This document shows positions 6,845 through 13,981 of a DNA stretch of 24,122 bases, piece after piece (the first letter of the stretch is position 1; each line of letters begins with the position of its first letter). The stretch is from Verrucomicrobiota bacterium (GTDB taxonomy: Bacteria; Verrucomicrobiota; Verrucomicrobiia; Opitutales; Opitutaceae), in the NCBI GenBank assembly GCA_030916665.1, contig JAUPWC010000020.1:1-24122 (forward strand), given 5' to 3'. Position numbers and translations under genes: made by a program. Below the pieces are notes generated by a model. It saw nothing but the letters and a program-made list of their open reading frames with translations, was not told the DNA's origin and did no database searches.

Positions 6845-8011
6845 GTGGGGCCGATGATCACCCCACGCCCCCTGCGCCTCCTCCTTGCCCTGTGCCTGAT
6901 GGTCTGTGCCGCGCTTACCGCCCGAGCGGCAAATCCGCCGGTGATGGCCATCGGCGCGCCGCTGCCCGATTTCGGCCTGCCGGGCGTGGACGGCAGGACC
7001 TACAAGCCCGCCGACTTCGCGTCGGCCAAGATCCTCGCGATCGTCTTCACCTGCAACCACTGCCCGACCGCGCAGGCCTACGAGGAGCGCCTCAAGCGAA
7101 TCACGGCCGAGTATGCGCCGAAGGGCGTCGCGGTCGTCGCGATCAACCCCAACCACGCGCCCGCGGTCCGGCTCGACGAGCAGGGCTACGGCGACCTCGG
7201 TGACTCCTTCGAGGAAATGATCATCCGCCACCGCGACCACCAGTGGAACTTTCCCTACCTCGATGACGGCGAGACGCAGGCGCTCGCGCTCAAGTTCGGC
7301 GCCGTGGCCACGCCGCACGTGTTCCTGTTCGACGCCGAGCGGAGGCTCCGCTTTCAGGGCCGCATTGACAACTCGGAGCGCGAGGATCTCGCCAATGCCC
7401 ACGACACCCGGGCGGCGCTCGACGCGTTGCTGGCCGGCAAGGATCCCGAGGTGAAGACCACGCGCGTCTTCGGCTGCTCCGTGAAGTGGAAGGACAAGGT
7501 GGAGGACAATCTGCGCTGGCGCGCCAAGGTCGCGCGGGAGCCGGTCACGCTGGAAAAGGTGGACGTCGCCGGCATCAAGGCCCTGCGCGCCAACGCCGAC
7601 TCCGGCAAGCTGCGGCTGGTGAATTTCTGGGCCACGTGGTGCGGGCCGTGCGTTTCGGAGTTCGACGAACTCCTCGAGCAGAACCTGCGTTTCCGTCACC
7701 GCGGCTTCGAGATGGTGACGGTCGCCGCGCAGTTCCCCGACGAGGAGGCCAAGGTCCTGAACTTCCTGAAAGAGAAAAAATCCTCCGGCCGAAACCTGAT
7801 CTTCGGCGAGAAGGACAAATACGCCTTCATCGAGGCGTTCGACAAGGAGTGGAACGGCGAGCTGCCCTACACGCTGCTCATCGGCGCGAAGGGCGAGGTG
7901 CTCTACCGCGAGAGCGGCTCGATCAACTTCCTCGCGCTGCGCCGCGCGATCTCGCCCGCGCTCGAGAAGCTCACGCCCTGGGTGAACGCGGACAAGGTTT
8001 ACGACCGCTGA
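6845..8011 (+). CDS. Exported tandem redoxin: PRX-like domain plus TlpA-like domain
   Basis: The 388-residue protein has a signal peptide (PRPLRLLLALCLMVCAALTA) and two thioredoxin-fold domains. Residues about 32-200 match the PRX-like redoxin type: IGAPLPDFGLPGVDGRTY, then VFTCNHCPTAQAYEERL with C70/C73, VVAINPNHA and ATPHVFLFDAERRLRFQG. A linker leads to a TlpA/ResA-like domain with LVNFWATWCGPC (C266/C269) and PYTLLIGAKGEVLYRESG. Two redox sites in one exported chain suggest electron hand-off between domains or delivery to two partners. The GTG at 6845 has GGAGG at 6831-6835 with 9 bases between. The ATG at 6854 would be 18 bases away, so GTG is preferred, though both keep the signal peptide. 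A terminator follows at 8038. Confidence 0.88.
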   Translation: MGPMITPRPLRLLLALCLMVCAALTARAANPPVMAIGAPLPDFGLPGVDGRTYKPADFASAKILAIVFTCNHCPTAQAYEERLKRITAEYAPKGVAVVAINPNHAPAVRLDEQGYGDLGDSFEEMIIRHRDHQWNFPYLDDGETQALALKFGAVATPHVFLFDAERRLRFQGRIDNSEREDLANAHDTRAALDALLAGKDPEVKTTRVFGCSVKWKDKVEDNLRWRAKVAREPVTLEKVDVAGIKALRANADSGKLRLVNFWATWCGPCVSEFDELLEQNLRFRHRGFEMVTVAAQFPDEEAKVLNFLKEKKSSGRNLIFGEKDKYAFIEAFDKEWNGELPYTLLIGAKGEVLYRESGSINFLALRRAISPALEKLTPWVNADKVYDR

Positions 8012-8037
8012 GTGCGCTCTGAGTTTAAGCAAAACGT

Positions 8038-8064
8038 AACGGTGTCACGAAGGACGCCGTTTTT
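8038..8064 (+). terminator. Rho-independent terminator of the tandem redoxin gene
   Basis: AACGGTGTC (8038-8046) pairs with GACGCCGTT (8053-8061) over nine base pairs with one G-T wobble. The loop is ACGAAG and the T-run is 8060-8064. It lies 27 bases past the stop at 8011. Confidence 0.8.
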
Positions 8065-8127
8065 GTTGGTGGAACCAGCGCTCCGGGCGGGTTTTTGAGC
8101 CAGCCCGCGCGGAGCGCGAGCTCCGCC

Positions 8128-10149
8128 TCACCGCTTCGGCATCAGGTTCTTGTCGAGGAAGGTGAGGATCTGGTCGTAGAGCTCGACCTCGTTCTTCAGG
8201 AAGGCCATGCCGTGGCCTTCGCCGCCGACGAAGAACTTTTCGTGCGTCACGTGGTGTTTCTCCAATTCGGCCACCAGCCGCTTGGACTGCTGGATCTCGA
8301 CGGTTTGGTCGTCCTTGCCGCCGGCGACAAAGACCGGGACCCGGATTTTGCCCACGTGGTGGATGGGCGACATGGCCTGGTAGCGGGCGGTCTCCACGCG
8401 CGGATCGCCGAGCGTCTTGATCATGCGTCCGTAGTAGGGCAGGTCGTATTGGTCGTATTTCTCGGACTGGACCTGCAGCGCCCAGTCGAAGACGCCGGCA
8501 TTCGTGACGGCGCAGCGGTAGAGGTCGGGTTCATGGGCCACGCCCGACACCGAGAGATAGCCGCCGAAGGAGGCGCCCATGATGCCGACGCGGCTGCGGT
8601 CGATCAGACCGGTGCCGAGGACGGTTTTCACCGCGTCGGTGATATCGTGGTGCATCTTGACGAAGTCATACTTGTCGCCGGCGGGGAAGCGTCCGACCGA
8701 GCCGGTGGACCCGCGGTAGTTGGGCTGGAGCACGGCATAGCCGTGGTTGGCGAGGAACTGCACCTCGCCGTTGAAGCCCCAGTTGTCCCGGGCCCAGGGG
8801 CCGCCGTGGCAGAGGACGACGAGGGGCGCGGGATTTTCCTTGGAGGTCCCCGCGGGCAGGGTGAGGTAGCCCTCCAGCTTGAAACCGTCGCGGGTCTTGA
8901 ACTGCATGATCTGCATCGGCTGCATGCGGGCCGGATCGATCCACGGGGCGGAGTTCTTGAACAGGCCGGCCTTGCGTTCGACGAGGTTGACCCAGTGGTA
9001 GGAGACGGGCTGGCGGTCGGAGAACGTCGCGACGAGGAAGATCGCGTGCTTGTCGTCGCTGCCGATGATGCGGACCACCTGCTTGGGGAACATGCCGTCG
9101 AGGATTTTCTGGAGCGCCTGGTATTGCTCGTTGAACCAGTAAACCCGCGGCCCGCCTTTGTGGAAGGCGGCGCCGAGCACGTCGCCCGTGGCCGGATTTT
9201 TGTAGGTCCAGCCGTTGAAATCATAGGCCGTGTCCTGCAGCAGGATGTCACCAAGCTGGCCGGTGGCGGCGTTCATCAGCTGGAGCGGATGCGGTTTCCC
9301 GTCCACGGCCGGGCCCAGCACGATGAGCTCGCCGGGATTGTTGGCGTTGTCGATGAGGTCGATCTCTTCGAGGTTCACCGGACAGCCGATCCATTTTTCC
9401 CCCTCCAGACGGAACATGGCGAGGTTGCCGTTGGCGGAGGTGAAGGCGTAGCCGAGCTGCCCTTCCTTGTCGGCCATGTAGCCGTAGGTGACGCTCGGCT
9501 CGGGCGGGAGCGGATAGCTCCGGACGGTGGTGCGGTCGTTGTTGTCGCGCACCTTTGAGTGGGACTGCATGTAAGCCTGGTCGTTCATCGAGACGCTGAG
9601 GTCCACGATCGGGAGGTTGCGCACGCTCGCGCGCACTGCGACGACGCCCGCGTCGCGCCGGGTCTCCAGGTGGAACCGGTTCCAGATGAGCGGATGCTCC
9701 GGGTCTTTCAGCGGGATGGAGACGAGGCTCGATCCGTTATACTGCTGCAGCGCTGAGATGTCGTTGAGGTTGTCCACGCTGGTCACCGCCATGCCGAGGC
9801 CGAACTGTTTGCGGGAGGAAAGCTGGAACAGCAGGCGCCGGTCGCCCAGCCAGTAAACCCGGTAGATATCCTTCGCGGACGAGAACCCGATGGAGTTCAC
9901 CTTCGACGTCGCGATGTCGTAGGCCATGAGGAAATGCTTGTCCTCGTCGGCGGTCGCGATGGCCGCGATGTGGGTGCCCGAGCGGTTCAGGATCGGCTGG
10001 GCCAGCGCGCGCGGGCGGAAGAAATCCTGGGTCGGGATCGGTTGGTCGGCGGCGACCGGAGTGACGCGTTCGAGGTCGATTTTTTCGGCGGCGAACAGCG
10101 CGGGTGCAGTGAGGGCAAGGGCCAGGCAGGGACGGAGGAACCGTTTCAT
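8128..10149 (-). CDS. Exported S9-family prolyl-oligopeptidase-like peptidase
   Basis: The 673-residue protein has a signal peptide (MKRFLRPCLALALTAPALFA), a beta-propeller-like N-terminal half, and a C-terminal alpha/beta-hydrolase domain from about residue 420. The catalytic triad is visible: S527 in GASFGGYLSV, D614 in AGGKDDQTVEI and H646 in GEGHGMAF. The oxyanion-hole region LVVLCHGGPWARDNWGF and NYRGSTGSVGRF are typical of family S9 (dipeptidyl/acylaminoacyl-peptidase type). The family cleaves short peptides, often near proline. With a signal peptide it probably works in the periplasm on oligopeptides. It lies 106 bases downstream of the SNF2 gene on the same strand. The ATG at 10149 starts the signal peptide, although the frame is open to 10221. 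Confidence 0.92.
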   Translation of the reverse strand: MKRFLRPCLALALTAPALFAAEKIDLERVTPVAADQPIPTQDFFRPRALAQPILNRSGTHIAAIATADEDKHFLMAYDIATSKVNSIGFSSAKDIYRVYWLGDRRLLFQLSSRKQFGLGMAVTSVDNLNDISALQQYNGSSLVSIPLKDPEHPLIWNRFHLETRRDAGVVAVRASVRNLPIVDLSVSMNDQAYMQSHSKVRDNNDRTTVRSYPLPPEPSVTYGYMADKEGQLGYAFTSANGNLAMFRLEGEKWIGCPVNLEEIDLIDNANNPGELIVLGPAVDGKPHPLQLMNAATGQLGDILLQDTAYDFNGWTYKNPATGDVLGAAFHKGGPRVYWFNEQYQALQKILDGMFPKQVVRIIGSDDKHAIFLVATFSDRQPVSYHWVNLVERKAGLFKNSAPWIDPARMQPMQIMQFKTRDGFKLEGYLTLPAGTSKENPAPLVVLCHGGPWARDNWGFNGEVQFLANHGYAVLQPNYRGSTGSVGRFPAGDKYDFVKMHHDITDAVKTVLGTGLIDRSRVGIMGASFGGYLSVSGVAHEPDLYRCAVTNAGVFDWALQVQSEKYDQYDLPYYGRMIKTLGDPRVETARYQAMSPIHHVGKIRVPVFVAGGKDDQTVEIQQSKRLVAELEKHHVTHEKFFVGGEGHGMAFLKNEVELYDQILTFLDKNLMPKR

Positions 10150-10186
10150 GGAGGAGTTGGGGTGAAGCCTCGTTGGCCCGACGAAG

Positions 10187-10206
10187 CCGCGGCAGTCTTG
10201 CCGCGG
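10187..10206. repeat. Perfect hairpin downstream of the SNF2 gene
   Basis: CCGCGGCA (10187-10194) and TGCCGCGG (10199-10206) form an eight-pair stem with loop GTCT. It sits 49 bases past the SNF2 stop and 37 bases before the S9 peptidase start. There is no T-run on either strand, so a simple terminator is doubtful. It may be another REP-like palindrome or an mRNA-stabilising hairpin. Confidence 0.5.
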
Positions 10207-10255
10207 AACGAATCCGGGCAAGCCGGGACCCTCCGCAGGCGTTGGCTATGACCCG

Positions 10256-12736
10256 CTATTTCAGCAGCTCGCGGAGGTCGGTGAGGCTGAGTTTCGCGGC
10301 GGCTGCGTCACTGGCCTCGAACACGTCGGCGAGGAGCGCGCGCTTGGTGTCCTGCAGGGCGAGCACCTTCTCCTCGACGGTGCCGGCGCAGATGAGCTTG
10401 TAGCTGGTGACGACCTTGGTCTGGCCGATGCGGTGCGCGCGGTCGGTGGCCTGGGCCTCGGCGGCGGGGTTCCACCATGGGTCGAAATGCACGACGACAT
10501 CCGCGCCCGTGAGGTTGAGGCCGGTGCCGCCGGCCTTGAGCGAGATGAGGAAGACGGGGATCGTGGCGTCGTTCTGAAATTTGTCCACGGCGGCCTGCCG
10601 GGCCTTGGGCGTGAGGGAGCCGTCGAGGTAGCAGAACGGCACGCCCTGAGCCTCCAGTTCCTCGCGCAGCAGGCCGAGCAGGGAGGTGAACTGCGAGAAC
10701 ACGAGCATGCGGTGGCCCTCGTCGATGCTCTCGGCGAGCAGCTCGCGGAAGGCCTCGAGCTTGGCGGAGTCGCCGGCGGTGGCGTCGCGCGCCGCCGGCA
10801 CCAGCCGCGGGTCGCAGCAGATCTGGCGCAGGCGCAGCAGTTGCGTGAGGGCGGCGAAGCGGAGGTTGCCCTCGGACGAGCCCTTGGCCGCGAGGTCCAT
10901 CAGCTCGCGTTCGCTGTCCTCCTGCATCCGGCGGTAAAGCGCGGCCTGCGCGGCGGTGGGCTCACAGTAAATGGTCTGCTCGATCTTCTCGGGCAGCTCG
11001 GGGGCGACGGACGTCTTGGTGCGGCGCAGGATGTAGGGGGCGGTCTGCGTGCGCAGTTGCTCGTCGTGCCAGGAGCGCTCGTCGCGCTTGAGCCCGGGCG
11101 GGACCTTGGCGAGAAAGCCGGGCATCAGGAACTCGAAGAGCGAGCGCAGGTCGTCGAGCGAGTTCTCCAGCGGCGTGCCGGTGAGCAGGAAGCGACCGCG
11201 GCCGCGCAGGGCCCGCAGCGACTGGGCGGCCTGGGTGCGGCGGTTCTTCAGGTGCTGCGCCTCGTCGGCGAGGATGAGGCCGAACTCGACCGACTCGAAC
11301 AGCACGGTGTCGCGCGCGAGCGTGCCGTAGGAGGTGAGCACGAGATCGTGGGCGGCGAAATCCTTGCCGGCGAGCCGGCGCGTGCCGTGGTGGACGAAGA
11401 CCTTCAGTTCCGGGGCGAAGCGGGCGGCCTCGCGGCGCCAGTTCTCCACGAGGGAGGCGGGGCAGACGACGAGGGAGGGGTAAGGTTGATCCGAATTGTG
11501 GGAGCGAGCTTGCTCGCGACTGGATCGCGTCGCGAGCGAGCTCGCTCCCACAGAAGAAGCCTTGCTTGCCACCAACAGTGCCAGCGCCTGCAGCGTCTTG
11601 CCGAGGCCCATCTCGTCGGCGAGGATGCCGCCGAGGTTCTGCCGGCAGAGGTGCCAGAGCCACGCGGTGCCGAGCTTCTGGTAGGGCCGCAGGATCGCGT
11701 CGAGCGCGGCGGGGACCGGCGCGGGCGGCAGGGTGGTGAGGTGGCGCAGGGCGGCGCTGCGCAACCGCCACGTTTCGGGCGCCTGGAAGTGCGGGGCGAG
11801 TTCCTCCAGCAGGTCGTTCACCTCGGCGGCGCGCGCCTTGCTGATGCGGTGCTGGCGCACGGCGGCGCCGGCAGCGGAGGGGTCGCCGGCCAGTTTGCGG
11901 TGGGCGGCCTGGAGTTTTTCGAGGCGGTTTTGATCGATCAGGTAGATGGCCTTGCCGTCCTCGATGTAACCGCGGCCGCTGGCGACGGCGTCGCGCACCT
12001 GGGCCTCGGTGGCCCGGCCGGCGTTGAGGCCGAGTGACACGTCGTAGCCGTCGGCGGACTCCGTGATCTCGGCCGAGGCCGCGGCCTCCTGCAGGTGAGC
12101 GGTGTTGCGCTGGAAATTCTCGGTGAACTCGGCGCCGAAATCCTCACGCAGCAGCCGGCCCTGCGTGGCCAGAATGTTGAGCACGCGGTGCCGGTCGCGC
12201 AGCCACCACTTGCGGTTGAGCGGATCGAGCACGAAGCGCTGCGCGCGCAGGAACTCGAGGATGGCGTCGTAGTTCGCGGAGCCGCGCGCCGGGAGCGAGA
12301 CCGCGAGGAAGTGTTCGGAGCCGTCGATGAGGAGGGGGGTGACGGGTTCCTCGGGGCGGGCGCGGGCGGGCGCGGAAGCGGCGCTCTTTTTCATAGGCCC
12401 TATGGGGCTTATGGGGCGTATAGGGTCTATATTCTGCCCCAGCAGCTCGCTTACGCCGGAGAGTTCGCGGCCGTGCCAGGCGAGCGGGACCTCGGGCATG
12501 CTGCCGTAGAAAAACACGGGTTGGCCGGCGAGGGCGGTGATGAGGTCGCGCAGCTGGGCGCGGGTCAGTTGCAGGAGCGAGGCCGGGGCGGGTTTCACAC
12601 CAAGGCGCTGCAACACCGCCAGGCCCGGCAAAAGCACCGCCTCAGGCGGGGCCGACAGGTCGAGTTCCACCTGCACGGCAATGGCATCGCGCGGGATGGC
12701 GGCTTCGAGGTTGGGCGGCAGCAGCAGACGGAGCAT
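10256..12736 (-). CDS. SNF2-family DNA-dependent ATPase/helicase
   Basis: The 826-residue protein starts MLRLLLPPNLEAAIPRD. The N-terminal 340 residues are a bacterial-SNF2 accessory region with no motif I can name, including WWLRDRHRVLNILA and GYIEDGKAIYLIDQNRLEKL. The ATPase core follows: motif I DEMGLGKT (about 372), motif Ia LVVCPASLVENW, motif II DEAQ (491-494), motif III LTGTPLEN, then the helicase C half with FSQFTSLLGLL, LISLKAGGTGLNL, FDPWWNPAAEAQATDRAHRIG and Q772 ending motif VI. It should translocate on DNA and remodel nucleoprotein. The linker NIDPIRPISPIGPM (about 100-113) is encoded by a 9-bp tandem repeat. The segment SSVGASSLATRSSREQARSH (about residues 394-413) between motifs I and Ia is encoded by a REP pair. 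The frame extends to 12775 through another repeat (MAFGGLAFG); the ATG at 12736 is preferred. Confidence 0.93.
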   Translation of the reverse strand: MLRLLLPPNLEAAIPRDAIAVQVELDLSAPPEAVLLPGLAVLQRLGVKPAPASLLQLTRAQLRDLITALAGQPVFFYGSMPEVPLAWHGRELSGVSELLGQNIDPIRPISPIGPMKKSAASAPARARPEEPVTPLLIDGSEHFLAVSLPARGSANYDAILEFLRAQRFVLDPLNRKWWLRDRHRVLNILATQGRLLREDFGAEFTENFQRNTAHLQEAAASAEITESADGYDVSLGLNAGRATEAQVRDAVASGRGYIEDGKAIYLIDQNRLEKLQAAHRKLAGDPSAAGAAVRQHRISKARAAEVNDLLEELAPHFQAPETWRLRSAALRHLTTLPPAPVPAALDAILRPYQKLGTAWLWHLCRQNLGGILADEMGLGKTLQALALLVASKASSVGASSLATRSSREQARSHNSDQPYPSLVVCPASLVENWRREAARFAPELKVFVHHGTRRLAGKDFAAHDLVLTSYGTLARDTVLFESVEFGLILADEAQHLKNRRTQAAQSLRALRGRGRFLLTGTPLENSLDDLRSLFEFLMPGFLAKVPPGLKRDERSWHDEQLRTQTAPYILRRTKTSVAPELPEKIEQTIYCEPTAAQAALYRRMQEDSERELMDLAAKGSSEGNLRFAALTQLLRLRQICCDPRLVPAARDATAGDSAKLEAFRELLAESIDEGHRMLVFSQFTSLLGLLREELEAQGVPFCYLDGSLTPKARQAAVDKFQNDATIPVFLISLKAGGTGLNLTGADVVVHFDPWWNPAAEAQATDRAHRIGQTKVVTSYKLICAGTVEEKVLALQDTKRALLADVFEASDAAAAKLSLTDLRELLK
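11497..11552. repeat. Inverted REP pair inside the SNF2 ATPase core
   Basis: The left arm 11497-11519 begins TGTGGGAGCGAGCTTGCTCG. The right arm 11530-11552 is its reverse complement except for one base (22 of 23), with the 10-base spacer CTGGATCGCG. Each arm also has an inner hairpin (GCGAGC/GCTCGC). This is the layout of a paired REP (BIME), closely resembling REPs known from Pseudomonas. It is translated without a stop. Confidence 0.85.
12392..12431. repeat. 9-bp tandem repeat coding a Pro-Ile-x linker
   Basis: On the minus strand the units are CCTATACGC, CCCATAAGC, CCCATAGGG and CCTATG, preceded by a partial unit. The period of nine bases is a multiple of three, so the frame is kept and each unit gives Pro-Ile-x (IDP-IRP-ISP-IGP-M). 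It lies in the low-conservation part of the SNF2 N-terminus. Confidence 0.7.
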
Positions 12737-12748
12737 GGAAGGGGAAAT

Positions 12749-12778
12749 CCCAAACGCCAAACCGCCAAAGGCCAAAGG
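12749..12778. repeat. CCAAACG-type short tandem repeat upstream of the SNF2 gene
   Basis: Four units follow one another: CCAAACG, CCAAACCG, CCAAAGG, CCAAAGG. They end 13 bases upstream of the SNF2 ATG. If translated from further upstream they would add MAFGGLAFGISPS, which I regard as non-native. The rest of the 94-base gap between the GH5 stop and this gene holds a small GC-rich region with no clear terminator. Confidence 0.55.
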
Positions 12779-12830
12779 AATTCCGCGCGGTCTCGCGGGA
12801 GCTCGACCCTCGGCCTTTTGAAAAACGGAA

Positions 12831-13862
12831 TCAGTCCTGCTTCCAGTCGCGGACGATCTCGCGGGCGAATCGGCCGGACGGGGTCAGGTCGGTATCCTTC
12901 CAGCCGCCTTTCGCGGGGGCGCGGGGCTGGATGATGGAGGCGGTCTCGCGCTTGTCGTAAACGCCCCAGTTGCAGTGGCTGAGTTCGTGCCGGCGCATGA
13001 AGTCCATCCACTCGCGCACCGAAGCCTCGTCCACCGGACCCTTGCCGTCGGCGTTGCAGGTGCCCCATTCGGTGACCATGAGCGCGGCGCCGAGGGCGAG
13101 CGCCTTCTCGGCCCTGGCGCGAAGGGCCGCCTTGTGGGTGCCGGCGTAGAAATGAAGCGTGTAGGCGACGTTGGGGTCCTTGATCGGGTCGGCGGCGGCG
13201 GCATCCACTTCCTGCGACCAGCGGGGCGTGCCAACGATGATGAGATTGTCGGGATCGTGGGCGCGGATGGCGGCGATGACCTTCTCGGCGTAGGGCTTGA
13301 TCTTGTCGGGCCAGGAGATGACGAGCGGCTCGTTGTAGATTTCGTAGATGACGTTGGGCAGGTGACCGTAGCGCTTCGCCATGTCGGCAAAGAAGGCGAC
13401 CGCGAGGTCGGTGCGGTCCTCGGCGTGGTGATCGTGCCAGTCGATGAGGACGTAGAGGTCGGCGGCGATGGCGGCGTCAACGACCGCGGTGATCCGCGCA
13501 CGGTTGGCCGCGGGCTTCTGCACGTAGCTGCCGGGTTCCGCGTGGAGGCCGAGGGCGGCGCGAATGATCGAGGCGTGCCAGTCCTGCTTGAGCCAGTTGA
13601 CGGTGCCGGCGTTATAGAAGCGCGCGGCTTCCCACTGGCTCCAGCCGAAGCTGACGCCGGCCAGACTGACCGGCCGGCCGTGATCACCGACGATGCGGTT
13701 GCCCTTCACCTGCAGGCGGCCGTGCTGACTGACGATGCCGCCGGTGGCGGGCGTTGCAGGCACGGCGGCTGCCGGAGTGGTGCTGCAGCCGGATTGGGAG
13801 AGCGCGACGGCAAAGGTCGCGCCGAGAAATACGCAGCGGAACAGGGTCATGGGGTGCAGCAT
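12831..13862 (-). CDS. Exported glycoside hydrolase family 5 (cellulase-like), possible lipoprotein
   Basis: The 343-residue protein starts MLHPMTLFRCVFLGATFAVA, with LSQSGCSTTP resembling a lipobox (Cys about residue 26), so it may be lipid-anchored. The GH5 domain runs from about residue 45: VSLAGVSFGWSQWE, IIRAALGLHAEPGSY, VLIDWHDHHAEDRTD, then NVIYEIYNEPL with acid/base E178, IIVGTPRWSQEVD, YTLHFYAGTHK, and LMVTEWGTCNADGKG with nucleophile E265. The pattern fits the GH5 subfamily of endo-beta-1,4-glucanases. No binding module is present. A second in-frame ATG at 13850 would give the same signal peptide. Upstream lies an inverted repeat at 13906-13936 and a weak copy of the motif found near xylR. 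It is the first gene of the minus-strand run continuing with SNF2. Confidence 0.9.
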   Translation of the reverse strand: MLHPMTLFRCVFLGATFAVALSQSGCSTTPAAAVPATPATGGIVSQHGRLQVKGNRIVGDHGRPVSLAGVSFGWSQWEAARFYNAGTVNWLKQDWHASIIRAALGLHAEPGSYVQKPAANRARITAVVDAAIAADLYVLIDWHDHHAEDRTDLAVAFFADMAKRYGHLPNVIYEIYNEPLVISWPDKIKPYAEKVIAAIRAHDPDNLIIVGTPRWSQEVDAAAADPIKDPNVAYTLHFYAGTHKAALRARAEKALALGAALMVTEWGTCNADGKGPVDEASVREWMDFMRRHELSHCNWGVYDKRETASIIQPRAPAKGGWKDTDLTPSGRFAREIVRDWKQD

Positions 13863-13885
13863 TCAATTCCGCGTTCCATCGGCGG

Positions 13886-13897
13886 GCAAATGCGGAG
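13886..13897 (-). promoter_or_regulatory. Weak copy of the candidate XylR-box upstream of GH5
   Basis: Plus-strand GCAAATGCGGAG matches 10 of 12 bases of the GCAAGTGCGGCG core found upstream of xylR and the malectin gene. It has the same orientation relative to the gene and lies 24-35 bases upstream of the GH5 start. Confidence 0.3.
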
Positions 13898-13905
13898 TTT
13901 TGAGA

Positions 13906-13936
13906 ACGCCGGTATTGGTTATTTGATATCCGGCGT
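13906..13936. promoter_or_regulatory. Inverted repeat in the GH5 promoter region
   Basis: ACGCCGG (13906-13912) and CCGGCGT (13930-13936) flank a 17-base AT-rich centre (TATTGGTTATTTGATAT), unusual in this GC-rich region. It sits 44-74 bases upstream of the GH5 start and could be an operator or part of the promoter. Confidence 0.35.
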
Positions 13937-13950
13937 GGATGCTTGCCGGC

Positions 13951-13972
13951 GCGCGCAAGCGCGCTGCCCACA
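13951..13972. repeat. REP-like palindrome related to the TGTGGG family
   Basis: GCGCGC-AA-GCGCGC (13951-13964) continues into TGCCCACA. Read on the minus strand it is TGTGGGCAGCGCGCTTGCGC, the same design as the REP arms inside SNF2. Its AGCGCGCTGCCCACA half matches the hairpin at 3791-3805 in 14 of 15 bases in opposite orientation. It lies 10 bases past the L,D-transpeptidase stop. Confidence 0.5.
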
Positions 13973-13981
13973 GGCTGAATG

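Noticed and set aside
6077..8032. Minus-strand open frame of 651 codons
   Set aside because: It is antisense to the tandem redoxin and out of frame with GH26, both of which have clear motifs; its composition (Arg/Gly/Ala-rich) is that of a GC-rich shadow.
8095..9558. Plus-strand open frame of 487 codons
   Set aside because: It is antisense to the S9 peptidase, whose catalytic triad is intact.
10433..12037. Plus-strand open frame of 534 codons
   Set aside because: It is antisense to the SNF2 core and has no recognisable motif; such frames are expected at this GC content.
11497..12431. CRISPR array
   Set aside because: The repeats are inverted or directly abutting units of 9 or 23 bases without regular spacers, and no cas genes are present.
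12737..12775. N-terminal extension MAFGGLAFGISPS of the helicase
   Set aside because: It is encoded by a short tandem repeat, and the native-looking start is the ATG at 12736.
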